A stretch of 64,000 nucleotides of DNA from Jaminaea rosea (GCF_003144245.1 NW_020289976.1:868001-932000), one strand, 5' to 3'. Counted from the stretch's first letter, positions 21,738-33,288 are shown. The notes: generated by a model from the sequence alone, not told the origin. Translations and numbers: made by a program.

Positions 21738-24547
21738 TCAACTGCCACTTTTATCGCTCTTCTTGAAGCCGAAGACGTTCCTCTTCTTCTTCGCCTTCTC
21801 ATCTCTTCCAGACGCCGTCGAGCTGGCAAGAGAAGCCCTGCCCAGAGAAGCCTGCGATGTTGAGGGGCCAATAGCGCCATTGAAGGATTGGACGTGCGAA
21901 GGAACCGCTCCACCTCCATAGCCATCTCTTGATGATCCGGCCCCTCCTTCGCCGCCGCCATATCTGCCATAGCTCTGCTGCTGGTGGCCTGGAGTGGCGC
22001 CGGTGTGCGTGTGATGATGTTGCGCCGCAGGACGTGTTGCGGTGCTCGAAGCACCACCGAAGCGCCTGTCGTAGTTGCTCTGCTCAAAATGGCTCTGATC
22101 AGGCTGCGGCGGAGATGGTTGCTGGTGCTGAGCCTGCCTCGCCTTTGATCTGAGGCCAGAAACTTCATTCGACGGCGGCGATAACACGCTCGCCCCACTT
22201 GGAAGGCCACCTCCGTGGCCATTTGACGCCCCAACGGGCCCTCCTCGACCCAAAGGCCCACTGTTTCCCGCCTTCCCAAATGTCTTGAGCGCATTCAGGA
22301 AGCTCTCGGGCGTGAAGACGTCCGTTGACCCGATGTAGCCATCCTTGTGCATCTTGTTGCTGATCTGGTAAATGGACCTCATCTCCGAATAGGTCATGCC
22401 CCCTGCCACGAAGACCAGGACACGCTGCCGTGTCTCGTCGCGCATCGAAGCGCCGCTACCACCGGAGCCGCCACCCATTCCGCCCGCACCCGCGCTGCCG
22501 CCATTCATGCCGTAGCGATCGCCACTACCTCCGCTGCCGCCGCCACCGCCGCCTCCCGCTGCCCCGCCTGCGCCTCGGGGTTTTTGATGCCAGGTCGGCT
22601 TGGCACTGCGTAATGATGACGGTGCCCCGGTGGGCCTCGCTGAGCTGCCACCGCTGCCACTGCCTCCTGACCCGCCCAGCTGACCAGCCACCCTGGCCAG
22701 AGGCGAATCTCTGCCGCCGGATGCCAGTCCAGCAGATAAGTAGCTGGCCGCCCCAGTCGGCATCTCAGGCGGGGCGTCCCTCACATATGGGTACGTCGTC
22801 TGATCCAACTTGCCCGCAAAGTGATCCTCGATCATCAACTTTAACAATGGCTGATAGCGGCTAAGCTCGTACTCGTTCTCGCCTGGCTGTTGCTTGCGCT
22901 TCCCCTTTCTGAACCAGCCATCCCACGCTGATGACGTGCTGGGATCTTTCACTACTTGTGCGCCCAGGTGCACGAGGTTGTTGACGGCGTCCATCTCGTG
23001 GAGTGAAAGGCGCGCATGCTGGAAGAGGCGTTTGCGGTCCTCGTCGTTGACACCTTCGCAGTACATGATGTACAACGCGATGATGCGCACCTTGTCCGCA
23101 TTGGATACAGACCGATCATCTAGAAGGGGCACCATTTCCTCGACGAGGGTGCGGGGCTTCTGACCCTCTGGTGTGAGGCGAGTAGCGCAATTCTGCTCAA
23201 CCATGGCCTGTTGAGGGAGGCGAGTCTTCTCAAAGCGGGACATGCAGTCTTGAGCTAGCGTCAGGTGCAAGCTGAGCTTGTCCTTTGTCTCTTGCATATG
23301 TGGTAAGCTGGCGAGCATGTCGCGCATGTCATTGAGACTGGAGGCATTGTCCGTGTACGCTCCCGCCTCACCCGCGTGAGCTTGGAAGTCGCGGGAAAGG
23401 CGGTCAATGGCTTCTGCGATGTGCAGGTGGCGAATGCCCGTCCATACGGCATCATCGTCGCTCAGCGTAGCGTCCTTGTCCTCGCGCTTGCCATCGGAAG
23501 TGTAGAAGCGGTAGTGGTATCGATTTCCGTCTTCGATTGGCAGAAGGTCATTTGCCATTGCCTGGTAGCTGAATTCGTGCAGTAGAGGAGCAATGGTGTC
23601 CATGGTACGATCGGTGATGAAGAGGATGCCCCGCGGTCTGCCTGGATCTGACTTTGGCTCATTGTCCCTCACGTAGTCGTCAATGGCCTGTTGCAGACGA
23701 AAAGCGAGCTTGCGGGTAAAGTGCTCGCCCGTCGACGCAGCTTCTCTTGATGAGCCTCCTCCGCCAAGTCTGGCCAGTCGGGCACTGCCAGAGTATGCGC
23801 TATTCATGGTACCCTGGTTGCTGGCGATGGGAGCTAGCGGTCCCAGCGCAGGATGCTGCGGGTTGTAGTAGCGAATCAAAGGGAACTCGTTGAGGGTGAC
23901 GCAGACGTTGAGAAGCGTCTGCGTGGCAAAGAAGAGGTCTCCCTCGATGGCAGACATTGCCTCCGACTGATCTGGCCCATATGCTCCTCCAATGGGCTGA
24001 AAGAGGGTGAAGAAGGACTGCGGGCTCTTGAGGGAGAAGGCCTGAGCCTCGATTGGCCAGAAATTGTTGAACATCTCGATGAGCTGGCGTAATTGAGGCT
24101 CAGCAGACGACGTCGTCAATCGCTGCAGTAGCACATCTGAGAGGCTATCGACAAAGAAGATGTGACCTGCAGCATATTGTGGCTGCTTGCCCGGTGGTGG
24201 CGGTGAGAGATCGCGGATGAGGCGATCCACGTTGGCACTGGTTGGAGTGAGGAGATAACAAGCCTCAAAGCTCGATTGAGGGCTGCGGTTATGCTCGATA
24301 TTCTCAACCGTGGAGACGTTCTGCTGCAAGATGTCATTGAGTTTGAGGACCGAGTTGAGGAGCGACTGCGTGAAGCTGTCGACAACGAGGACTTTCCATC
24401 TTGACGGAGGCTGGACAGAGCGAATCGATGTGAGGTAGCCTGGCGACGGGTGGCAGCGAGACAAGATGTCAGCTCACGCATTCAGAGATGACGGCTTCAA
24501 CCTTGATGCTCACGCTCTCGTACGAGGTGGACGAGGCTCCTAGGCAT
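21738..24547 (-). CDS. SEC1: Sec1/Munc18-family protein (exocytic Sec1)
   Basis: Two exons, 24547-24514 and 24439-21738, give about 911 residues. Sec1 binds the plasma-membrane SNARE complex and promotes vesicle fusion at sites of growth. The first exon is only 34 bases. The splice yields MPRSLVHLVRERYLTSIRS, then VQPPSRWKVLVVD, a standard Sec1 N-terminus. Further SM-family landmarks are HIFFVDSLSDVLLQRL, RGILFITDRTMDTIAPLLHEF-type domain 2 sequence (begins RPRGILFITDR) and the C-terminal VLVFVAGGMTYSEMRSIYQI. A Gly/Ser-rich insert of roughly 100 residues sits just before this last block, and a low-complexity tail of about 150 residues follows it. Both are longer than in yeast Sec1 (724 residues). 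Domain content is otherwise complete. Confidence 0.93.
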
Positions 24548-25197
24548 CACGATTTATGTCGTCCCTAAGTTGGGTACGGTCGGTTGGCAGCGATATAGAT
24601 GACGAAGCGATGATGAGATCCACGACTGAGGAAGCTCCTGGTCACAGCAGCGTGATGATGGGCAGTCGGATGATCGGTTGGCTGCGGATGTCGTTGGGCG
24701 GTTCCCCTTGGTTGGCCGGGATGAGAGAGTGTTGGTCTCTCTGGACGTTGGCGTGGCCTGGCCAGGCAGGGCGGGGCGTGGCGTGGAGGCTGTGAGGTGA
24801 GGCTCGAGTCCTCAGCTCACGAGGGCGCAAGGGGAGAGGGCTAGAAAGGCGAGGCTGGAGAAACGTGGAATCAAGAGCAGTCGTGGTCGCTGATAGCGTT
24901 GATGACCTCGAAGCTGTTGAGCCGTCGTCGGTGCGAATCGCTGTCAATGTCAGGAGGCGACAATGGGGCCCAGCCTCTCCGACTCGGCGTTGGATCCGAC
25001 GAGAGCATGTGCGGGGCGGGGCGGCGGGAGCGAGACTAAGCAATGAGAGGCTCAGACGGCAGACGGTCTGCCAGTCCGCCAGTCCGCCAGTCCGCCGTCC
25101 ATGACGACTTGAAAGCTGCCTCCCGCACAGACCTGGCACACGACCAAGTGACGGACCGAGCCACCAACCTTCTCGTCCTCGCACTTACACTCCAAGA
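24548..25197. promoter_or_regulatory. Divergent promoter region of SEC1 and the SAM carrier
   Basis: 650 bases without a supported gene. GGCC/GGGCGGGG-type G+C-rich words cluster around 24750-24840 and 25010-25030. Three perfect copies of an 8-base unit (CCAGTCCG) lie at 25071-25094, about 105 bases before the carrier start. Confidence 0.45.
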
Positions 25198-26253
25198 ATG
25201 GACGATGCGACGTTGTCTTCATCGTCCTTGTCGAATGTCAACAACAGTATCAATAGCGGCAGCAGCAATGGGCAAGCTCGACCACCGCCTCACTACCTGA
25301 CCTCTCTAGCATCAGGCGCCTTGGCTGGTCTGAGCGTCGACCTCTCCCTCTACCCTCTCGACACGCTAAAGACTCGCCTCCAGTCGTCTAAGGGGTTCTG
25401 GGCGTCGGGAGGATTCAAGGGCGTATACCAAGGGATCTCAAGCGTAGCAGCTGGCAGTGCGCCAGGAGCGGCCATCTTCTTTGTCACTTATGAGAGCCTC
25501 AAGAAGGAGCTCCTTGGTACAGAGTCGCTGAGCTCAGGTGCTGCACACATGATGGCGGCCAGCGCAGGAGAGGTGGCGGCTTGCCTTGTCAGAGTGCCCA
25601 CAGAGGTAGTCAAGAGTCGATTTCAGGCTGGAGTGTACGGCAAGGACATCAATGTAGCCAGCGCGATTTCCAAGATCCTAGCCAGGGAGGGCCCGAGAGG
25701 TTTGTGGAAGGGTTACGGTACGACGGTAGCACGAGAGGTGAGTGGGGGAGCCCACGACCCAACCAAGAAAGGAAGCGTCACGCCGATTGACATGTATTTC
25801 TGCCCCCTCTCATAGATTCCCTTCACCTGCATCCAATTCCCCCTCTATGAGCGCCTTAAGCTCGTCCTTCTCGAACGATATCGCATCTCGAACCCAGATG
25901 CCACCTCCCTCCCACCCTATCAAGCCGCTCTCGTCGGTTCCTTCTCAGGAGCCATTGCAGCAGGCACTACGACGCCTCTTGACGTTGTCAAGACGAGATT
26001 GATGCTTGCTGAGAGAAGTAGAGAGCAAGGAGGACAGCCAGTCAAGGGAGTCGTGGCGGGTGGGCCACCTCGAGCTAGACCTGGGGTCAATCAGCGTTTC
26101 CTACCGACGCTGCTGCACGTTTGGGAGACAGACGGGATCAAGGGCCTTTATCGCGGAGTGTTGCCCAGAATCGTCTGGATTGGCTTGGGTGGCGCAGTGT
26201 TTTTGGGAAGCTTTGAAGTTGGGGTGAGGGCGCTTGAGGGTGAGAGGATATGA
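25198..26253 (+). CDS. Mitochondrial S-adenosylmethionine carrier (Pet8/SAMC type)
   Basis: Two exons, 25198-25737 and 25816-26253, give about 325 residues. It is a six-helix inner-membrane carrier that exchanges cytosolic SAM for S-adenosylhomocysteine. The three mitochondrial-carrier signatures are present: YPLDTLKTRLQ at 52-62, RVPTEVVKSRFQ near residue 137 and TTPLDVVKTRL in the second exon. The subfamily call rests on GSAPGAAIFFVTYE, HMMAASAGEVAACLVRVP, IPFTCIQFPLYERLK and GVLPRIVWIGLGGAVFLGSFE, which are characteristic of SAM carriers. The phase 0 splice restores TVAREIPFTCIQFP. The N-terminal 30 residues are Ser/Asn-rich and unlike a cleaved presequence, as expected for carriers. Confidence 0.95.
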
Positions 26254-26350
26254 TGAGCCAGCCAGCATAGAGTAGACTACACGCAGCATATGCAATGCTA
26301 ATACCGCCAGAAGAGAATGGTACAAGAATGAAGAAGGCTGTGGACTTGTT

Positions 26351-26968
26351 TCATTGCGTTGCTGTTGCCTTGATGATCTTGACCTCTTCTCGTGGTCTGT
26401 GAGCGGGATCAGCAAGTCAGCTCGGCGTTCATGGTCCCAAGGTCTCTCAACGCAAGACTGACCTATCGTCGGCATCAGTAGCTACGAGGCCCATCCTCCT
26501 CACGACCTCCATGCCCTGCAATACCCTGCCAAAGATGGTATGCTTGCGATCGAGGTGCGGCGTCGGCGCGAGGCTCATGAAGAACTGCGACCCATTGGTG
26601 TTGGGTCCTGAATTCGCCATTGCCAAGATGCCTGCCCCCGTGAAACGCAGAGCAGGGCTGATCTCATCGGCAAACTGCGTGTGTGTGGATGAGCCGGCGT
26701 CAAAATGAGTTTCCTCAAGGTGCATGGTAGTAGTACGGCTCACCTTTGCCCCATATATGCTGCTCCCCCCCCTGCCCGTCCCCGTCGGATCGCCTCCCTG
26801 AATCATGAAGTCAGCAATGATGCGGTGGAAGACGAGACCGTCGTAGTAACCTCTCTTGCTCAGCTGCCAGAAGTTGTCGCACGTCTTGGGTGCATGGTCC
26901 CAGTAGAGCTCAAAGGCAAAGTTGCCCTGCGTTGTCTGAAAGGTGACGCCTCGAGTGTCGGTAGACAT
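26351..26968 (-). CDS. Cyclophilin-type peptidyl-prolyl isomerase, PPIL1-like
   Basis: Three exons, 26968-26744, 26674-26463 and 26396-26351, give about 160 residues, the normal size of the PPIL1 subfamily. Such enzymes flip proline bonds and are often spliceosome-associated. Signatures are DNFWQLSKRGYYDGLVFHRI, FMIQGGDPTGTGRGGSSIYG, FADEISPALRFTGAG, ILAMANSGPNTNGSQFFMSL and HTIFGRV. The catalytic Arg of FHRI, the QGGDPTGTG loop and the FF of SQFF are intact. Splicing removes a 69-base in-frame intron (restoring GAKFADEI) and then adds a short last exon ending REEVKIIKATATQ, matching the family's VKI-x-KA ending. The second intron uses a less usual donor, GTCAGT. The gene is divergent from COG1 with only 133 bases between starts. 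Confidence 0.95.
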
Positions 26969-27101
26969 CTCGATGGGAGGAGGGAAAAAGGAAGCAAGCG
27001 ACTCAATCTGGCGTTTTGCGGTGGTCCGTGTTGAGGTCGACTACTCGACCTCGACTCGTCCGTCCCTTTCACCCAGTAGTACAAGTACCACATCTCGTGA
27101 G

Positions 27102-29939
27102 ATGCCCTCCTCGTCAGCGGGGCCCGCCTCGCCTTCTTCTTCTCGCACTCCTCGACGACACACACGTACCTCTGCCGTCGTCGGAGGTGGTGCTGGCAGC
27201 AGTCGAGGAAGCATCGATAGCCTGTCCTTTGGCCCTGCGACGACGACGATGATTCGACCATCCTCCAAAAATGTCAACGGCAGCCTCAATCCACTCTTGC
27301 AACCAGATATCACGGCAGATGATCTCTTCGTCCAATATACCCCCGCTGAGATTGCCAATCATCTAGCTGCGGTCAAGGTGCAGCTTCAGACGTACGACTC
27401 GGAGCTCAGAGCTTTGATCAATAGTCGTTATCAGGATGTCCTGGCGGTGGGCAACACCATCTCTGCCATGAGGAGCAGCTCGACGCTTCTGACTGGCGCC
27501 CTTGACGAGGTAGCAAAGGGGCTGAGGCGAGGTATTGCAGACGGCAATGAGGAGGAGCAGACTACATCTGGTGCGGGCGAGGACAAGACGCATTCGACTG
27601 AGTCGCAGATTCGTCATGTAGCCGCTCTCCTCCTCATTCTTCACGAAGGGCCAGAGGAGATCTGGAGAATCCTGGACGCTGCTAAGGCAGCAAGCAAAGG
27701 ATCCAATGGCGGCGGCGAGGAAGATGCAGCATCGCGCGTGCTTGTCGAGGCCAAGTCATGCTTGCGTACAGCTCGTCGCCTCGCTCTTGCCTCGAGTCTC
27801 TTCGAGGCTGTCCGCATCGCTGGTCAGGAGCTGTTGACTATGCGGATTCCAGGCAATGACAAGGATGTCAAGGATCTGTTCCCTCATCCAGTATCTACTC
27901 ACATAGCCACGCTCACCTCTCTCAAGGTCGAACTGCAAGCTGCCATCCAGAACGTGATCGGCCGGTCCGACGTCACGTTAACGTCCGACAAAGCGATGAC
28001 TACCTCGCGGATCTCAGCAGCGACGCTTCATGCTGCCCTCGAGGCTGGTTTTCGAACGACAACGATCAGTCTTGTCGCTCTAGTCAAGCTGCAGTATCTG
28101 GCTCCTGCTGAGGCCGAGGCGTATCTGTTGCAATCGAGGAAGGAAACCCTCAAGCAGTGGGTCACGGCAGCAGGAGGTAACATCGACCCAAATAAGATCC
28201 TTGATGTGGCTCATGCCAGTATTGCAGAGACTTGCGGTCTATATGAGCGTATCTTCGCCAAGACACTGTTCAACTCTATTCTCGAGCAGATGGCAGCGGC
28301 CCAGGGTGCCACACAACAGCCACCTCCCTCCTCGGCGTTGCTTCCTCCGACTCCCTTGGATTCAATCGCCACTCTGCCCTCCGCAGAACGCATCCTGTCC
28401 ACGATGCTTTCGGCCTCCCCTTTACTCTCTTGGCATCTCGAGGTATCCGATCCGTCGCCGTCGATTGATCCACGCGCAATTCAATCCTGGATGGACGATG
28501 TAACCGCTGCCCTTTTCGACGAGTGGGTTCCTGCGCTCATCGACTCATTCTCCAGCATTCACTCTGTCGGGCGTGCGCGTCATCGGCTAGACTCAGCCTT
28601 CAAGCGGCATGCAAAGGTGCACAACCTCAGTGGTGACGAATCCTCCGTACTCCCTACTTTGTCCAAAGCCTTTGAGAGCTCAACAGCCCGCCTAGCAGCC
28701 CGCACTGAGGCACTGTGGCGTCAAGACATCCAGCGATGGCGCAATGACGCTCTACATCGAGTCGTTGGCGCCCTTGCCAGCGTCGAGACGGACCAGAGGG
28801 AGATGCGACTGCACCAGAGCGGCAGAGAGGACGAAGGAGGCCTGTACGCGGAGCTCTTCCTCATCGATTCGCTGCCCGTCCAGCCGAAGCTAGCTACGGC
28901 CAAGAGATATCAGGGCACGGCCGCTGCCGCCTCGACACAGGGAGCAGCGACGTCCAAGGCGCACTTGCAAGACTTACTAGAGGGCAAGATGTCGCAGGTC
29001 CAGTCACTTCTCGCACCCACAATACGAGAGTGGGTGCAGCTCGCACGCACGCTAGAACGTTACCAGAGCGCCGTCGCGAACCATCAAGGTGATGCGGATG
29101 AGGAGGTAGAGGAGCTGCAAACCCTCGTCTTCATCGCCACATCCGGGTGGACGTTCCTTCTCACCTCTCTCAATCGCCTCGTCGACGAGCGAAGCGGCCA
29201 AAATGACCAACTCATGCTGCTGACAAGATTGGTGCGGGCGCTTCTCTTCGTCCCACGGTACGCCAAGGTCGTCGAGCAGGTGGGTGGACGAAGCGAGGAG
29301 GTCAGGCAGGCCAGTGACCAGCTGATGGAGAAGAGGCGAGAGATTTTGAACGGAGCATGGAAGACTGACGTGGTTCGGAAGGCAGTTTCCATCTTGACAC
29401 GTGAGCGTCAGGCAGGAGATGCAGGCGGCTCCTCCTCGTCAGGGACAATGAGGGAGAGCCCTTCACCTCGTCTCATACAAGCTCTTTGCATACTCGAGGA
29501 GGCGAGTGACGAGGTGCTTCCTCCCTTGGGGGGCGTCGCAGCAGGCAGAAGCGATCAGAGGTATCGAGAAGCCGACTTCATCCGGGATGTACTTGCCGAC
29601 ATTCATCGCGAGTCCGTAGGAGCTCTCAAAGAGCAAGGTGCTCATCAGCCTACATCTCTGGCTACTGACCTCACAATCCTCCGAGGCCTTGTACAAAGCC
29701 TGAATGGCGTCTCTGTCAACGCCGCTCCGGAAGAGGCTCTCGACCCGCACGCTCTGCTCCTCGGTCGTCTGGCAGTAGCGCTCAATGCTTCGAATCACAG
29801 CAAGCTGGGTTTCGCGCGCGCGGCCAGTACCGCCGCGCAGGCCGTAGATGATGAGTCAGATCGACCGCCCTCACTATTGACTCTTACGCCCTTTAGAGAA
29901 GGAGGGAGGATACAGGGTTTGACGATAATTGCGGCCTGA
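27102..29939 (+). CDS. COG1: Conserved oligomeric Golgi complex subunit 1
   Basis: A single exon of about 945 residues. COG1 belongs to the eight-subunit Golgi tether that captures retrograde vesicles and keeps glycosylation enzymes in place. The recognisable part is the N-terminal Vps51/COG1 domain around residues 65-130. It has DDLFVQYTPAEIANHLAAVK, then ELRALINSRYQDVLAVGNTI and SAMRSSSTLLTGAL, matching the family's aspartate-leucine-phenylalanine start and its ERY-x-D...I-x-xMR helix pair. The remainder is alpha-helical with scattered Ser-rich loops, as usual for COG subunits, and is poorly conserved. The start is the ATG after the Ser/Thr-rich leader. An in-frame ATG at 26973 exists but would lie five bases from the divergent cyclophilin start. 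Confidence 0.85.
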   Translation: MPSSSAGPASPSSSRTPRRHTRTSAVVGGGAGSSRGSIDSLSFGPATTTMIRPSSKNVNGSLNPLLQPDITADDLFVQYTPAEIANHLAAVKVQLQTYDSELRALINSRYQDVLAVGNTISAMRSSSTLLTGALDEVAKGLRRGIADGNEEEQTTSGAGEDKTHSTESQIRHVAALLLILHEGPEEIWRILDAAKAASKGSNGGGEEDAASRVLVEAKSCLRTARRLALASSLFEAVRIAGQELLTMRIPGNDKDVKDLFPHPVSTHIATLTSLKVELQAAIQNVIGRSDVTLTSDKAMTTSRISAATLHAALEAGFRTTTISLVALVKLQYLAPAEAEAYLLQSRKETLKQWVTAAGGNIDPNKILDVAHASIAETCGLYERIFAKTLFNSILEQMAAAQGATQQPPPSSALLPPTPLDSIATLPSAERILSTMLSASPLLSWHLEVSDPSPSIDPRAIQSWMDDVTAALFDEWVPALIDSFSSIHSVGRARHRLDSAFKRHAKVHNLSGDESSVLPTLSKAFESSTARLAARTEALWRQDIQRWRNDALHRVVGALASVETDQREMRLHQSGREDEGGLYAELFLIDSLPVQPKLATAKRYQGTAAAASTQGAATSKAHLQDLLEGKMSQVQSLLAPTIREWVQLARTLERYQSAVANHQGDADEEVEELQTLVFIATSGWTFLLTSLNRLVDERSGQNDQLMLLTRLVRALLFVPRYAKVVEQVGGRSEEVRQASDQLMEKRREILNGAWKTDVVRKAVSILTRERQAGDAGGSSSSGTMRESPSPRLIQALCILEEASDEVLPPLGGVAAGRSDQRYREADFIRDVLADIHRESVGALKEQGAHQPTSLATDLTILRGLVQSLNGVSVNAAPEEALDPHALLLGRLAVALNASNHSKLGFARAASTAAQAVDDESDRPPSLLTLTPFREGGRIQGLTIIAA

Positions 29940-30044
29940 GACGGCAGCTGAGAAACGACATCGTCCTACTCTATCTTTATGGTATGCTGCATTGTGACAC
30001 TCTATTTCAATGCTGATGTACTCTACAGTGCGCTCCCAAGGACG

Positions 30045-32018
30045 CTAGTGCTGTCCTTTGCCCGCTCCGACCCTGGGTGCGAAGCGGCTCCTCATTCTCA
30101 ACTTCTCCCCATACCTGATCGCCAACAGCGGCGTGGCGATTTGCACGCAGGCCAGCAGTGCAAGGATCAGTGAAGCGTTTCGTGGGTTGAGGTTCTCGAA
30201 CATCTGCGTCCCTCCGAGAGGCAGGACGGCCGTCACCACTGAACGGATGAGGCCAACGGCGGCAAATGCTGAGCCTGCTCTGTAGGCGAAAGTGTCGACG
30301 AGATAGGAGAAGGTGGAGAGCATGACGCTGATTGCTCCGACTCCGTAGACTGCCGAGCCTATGACAGGAACGATCCAGTGGATGCGTGGGTACGAAGTAT
30401 AGCCGTACCTGCGGGGGTAGTCGGGATGGTGTGAGCATGAACCGCTTCTTGCTGGCTTTGAAGGCGCGCATGCTCACCAGAACAATCCAATGACGGTCAG
30501 AACGGCGCCTACTAGCCCTTGCGGGACCCTCATCTCGGGCTTTGCCTGTCCACCTTTCTTCGCTCGTCTCCTGTCCCACAGTCTCAGCTCCCCTGTGACA
30601 GCCCAGATGCAAGCAGACGTCATACCGCAACCGACGCCAATGAAAGTCAAGCCAGTCTGGAAGGAGTTGAAGCCATGACCCTCTCCAAAGACGACTGGAT
30701 AGGCCTCGAAGAACAGGTATAGCACAGCCATGACCGTCGTCTGCCAGAGGGAGATGAAGAGGATGATGGGCTCCTCAGCAATCATGCGAGCGGCACTGCC
30801 GGCAACCTGGAACACTTGAGCTTGGATGGTCAGGCCATGCTCATCTGCCTCAGTCGTGTAGCGGACGTGTTTAGCGGTCACGCTCCCATCTTCTGCGGCT
30901 TTGTTGTCACCAGCCTCGGTAGCTTCCTGCGCCTTCTGTAACTGCTTCACTCTCCTGCGTAGACGAATGTTGTGGTTCGTCTCGATGACCAGGCAGTGCG
31001 CGATAGTCACGAGCGTGCCCGCCGCGATACCGCCGTAGAAGACCCAGCGCCAGCCTCCGTCCGCCGTCTTGGGTGCATACTCCTGTACAGCGCCGCCAAT
31101 GAGGGGCCCGAAGCTACACCAAGGAAAGACGACGTTAGTAAGCAGAGGTTCTTCGCGCCAGCCCGGCCCTATTACCGCGACTCACACTGGACCCAAGAAG
31201 ACGACGAAGGAATACGACGTCGTCGCCTTGATACGAGCATGGTTCTGGTACATGTCGGTTGAACTTGCCCCGCCATTGCACAAACAGCCGCTCCCAAAGA
31301 AACCAGCAAGGAGGCGACAACCAATGAGAACACCTATGCTTTGCGCTCTCGCGCACCCGATGTTGAATAGAGTCCACAAGGCGACTGCGCCTACGTAGAC
31401 GGGCTTGCGGCCGATGGTTGATGACAAGGGGGCCCAGAGCAGGGGACCCGGGCCCCACATGACGACGTAGGTGACGAATCCTACGATGACGACTTCGTGA
31501 CTCGCGCCAAATGCGACCTCAATGTCGGGGCTGACAAAGAGGTACGCTGAGGCGAAGCAACTGATCAAGAAGGCATTGACGGCGATAGTAAGGGTGCATG
31601 CGTATTTCTTCCACGCCGGCTCATTGTGAGGGTCGAGGGGATCGTCTTCTCCTTCGAAGCCCACGACAATGACGGAGGGCGACCGTGACGAGGCATGCAA
31701 AGCAGGATGCTTCTGACCATGCTTTGCCTCACCCTGGGAAGCTGCCTGCGCCCGAGCCTTCTCGTCCTCGTCCTCGGCGGCGGCGAGCGCGGTGGCGCTA
31801 CTGCCCCGACGCATCTCGGTGTCGCGATGATGTTGTGATGATGATGACGATGACGCCTTTGGTAGTGGCTTTGAGGTGAAGTAAGAAAAGGATGGTCGAG
31901 GGGTATTGACTGCCGTAGAAGCCTCGGTCATCGCGTGAGGAGGCGTTGGGGCCTGCCAGTGAGGAGCTGCATCATGATACTCGTCCGGCGGGGTCGCTTG
32001 GACTTCCGACGGTACCAT
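30045..32018 (-). CDS. MFS transporter, drug:H+ antiporter-1 (DHA1) type
   Basis: Three exons, 32018-31186, 31113-30478 and 30408-30045, give about 610 residues. The first 135 form a Ser/Ala-rich cytoplasmic tail ending in DPLDPHNEPAWKKYA, the entry to helix 1 in fungal DHA1 proteins such as Flr1-, Mdr1- and polyamine-type exporters. Motif A is PLSSTIGRKPVYVGA, and a motif C-like LLAGFFGSG follows in helix 4-5. The long central loop is basic then acidic, and the C-terminal half carries the YPRIHWIVP...GVGAISVMLSTFSYLVD segment. The first intron contains a textbook TACTAAC branch site. Exon joins restore GPVFGPLIGGA and GLFWYGYTSYP. Substrate is unknown; a multidrug, polyamine or toxin exporter are all possible. 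Confidence 0.9.
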
Positions 32019-32892
32019 AACGGCTATATCTCTGAATGGGCGTTGTCGTTGGCTCTAATGTGGGAAGGTCACAAGATCAAGTCAATGCGTGTAGTTGAAG
32101 CAGATCCTCCCCCTCGTCTTCGCAAACGATGACTACAGGTGCTCTTCACGAGCGAGCATGCGACTTCGGCGCAACGCGGCAAGCGAGTCCGATGCCGCCT
32201 GCAGTTGCACGCAGTCCAAAACAGGCACACGCCCTGGGCTCTCAACGTTGCGGGACAAATCTTGATTTCATCGCCGGCCGGCTCGTAAGGATGCCGAAAT
32301 TCTGCGAACCGGTGAATAGCAGCTGGAGCCAGTGGAGGGAAGCAAGGATCTCGAGAGATTGAATGAAGGGGTGATGCCTCTCGTTGAGTCAGTATGCCAA
32401 GGTATCAAAACAGAGATCAAGAGGAGACGGGATCTTCTAAAGGCCGGCCAATTGAGGAGCTGACGAGCGGAGGCGCGAGACTGCGTGTAGGAGGTGCCCA
32501 TCAGACCAGTCCCTCTCGACATGAGGGTCCCCTACGCTAGCCTCCATGCTGGTGTGTGAATGCAGCTCACCAGCATCTCACTACTGTGCAACCGGAGTTG
32601 GTCGTCAAGGGGCAATAATGCTGGCCAGCGCGCAGTCGACCTGGGCGTCAGCTATTTTGGTGGACGGATCGCTCGATCTGTCCGCCACCCGCTGTGAGTC
32701 GAGTCGTGGCGCCCGATTGACAGGCAGTGGCGGGGTCCGATTTGAATAGACCAGCGTCGACGAGGATTCGTGGAGCCTAGCTCAACTCTGTTGGGTGTTG
32801 GTGTCGCATCCGCATCCGCATACGCTCTCGCTTTCTTCCCCTTCTACACCTACACCCTCTTTGCATCCGATACTCTCTTCATAGCGCTCGTC
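32019..32892. promoter_or_regulatory. Divergent promoter region of the DHA1 transporter and a small membrane protein
   Basis: About 870 bases, no supported gene. The frame of the downstream gene stays open upstream of its ATG to about 32770 and would read as hydrophobic sequence, but without an ATG; an unseen upstream exon cannot be excluded. Confidence 0.35.
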
Positions 32893-33288
32893 ATGGCTTC
32901 ATTGACATCCTCGGTCGAATCCATCTTCTCTGGCGCGGCCAACGTCGTCGAGGGTCTGCTCGAGTCGGTCCTGGCTGTCGTCCGTCACATCTTTGACCTC
33001 GTCGTTGGCACTTTGCGTGGCGTCATTCACGTCAGTGAGGAGGTCGTCGTCGATACCTGGTCTTTGATCGAGAACGTCATTCGTGGCATCTTCCGTGAGT
33101 ACTGCATTGAACCGCACCTTGGTCCTCAGCTGACAATACCTTGGCACCCACGCGCTGCAGAGAACATAGTCCCGATTTTCCTGCTCATCATCGGCGCGAC
33201 CGCTGGCATCATGCTGGCCACTGCTTCGTCCAAGAAGAAGACTGGAGGCCCTTCAGCTGCTGCAAAGGGCAAGAAGAAGAGGGCTTGA
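32893..33288 (+). CDS. Small membrane protein of unknown function
   Basis: Two exons, 32893-33094 and 33161-33288, give about 109 residues. I do not recognise the family. The first 65 residues form amphipathic, valine-rich helices (SIFSGAANVVEGLLESVLAV, then DLVVGTLRGVIHVSEEVVVD). Splicing (ATC-TTC-C | AG-AAC) then leads into one strong membrane helix, IVPIFLLIIGATAGIMLATA. The tail is Ser/Lys/Gly-rich and ends KGKKKRA, a cytosolic basic end or retention-like signal. The splice has a normal GTGAGT donor and CTGCAG acceptor, and both sides look like real protein. The organisation suggests a tail-anchored protein, perhaps of the ER or an organelle envelope; this is inference. Confidence 0.65.
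   Translation: MASLTSSVESIFSGAANVVEGLLESVLAVVRHIFDLVVGTLRGVIHVSEEVVVDTWSLIENVIRGIFREYCIEPHLGPQLTIPWHPRAAENIVPIFLLIIGATAGIMLATASSKKKTGGPSAAAKGKKKRA

Noticed and set aside
26943-27101. Longer COG1 start at 26973 or earlier
   Set aside because: It would begin inside or five bases from the divergent cyclophilin start, and the added residues look untranslated.
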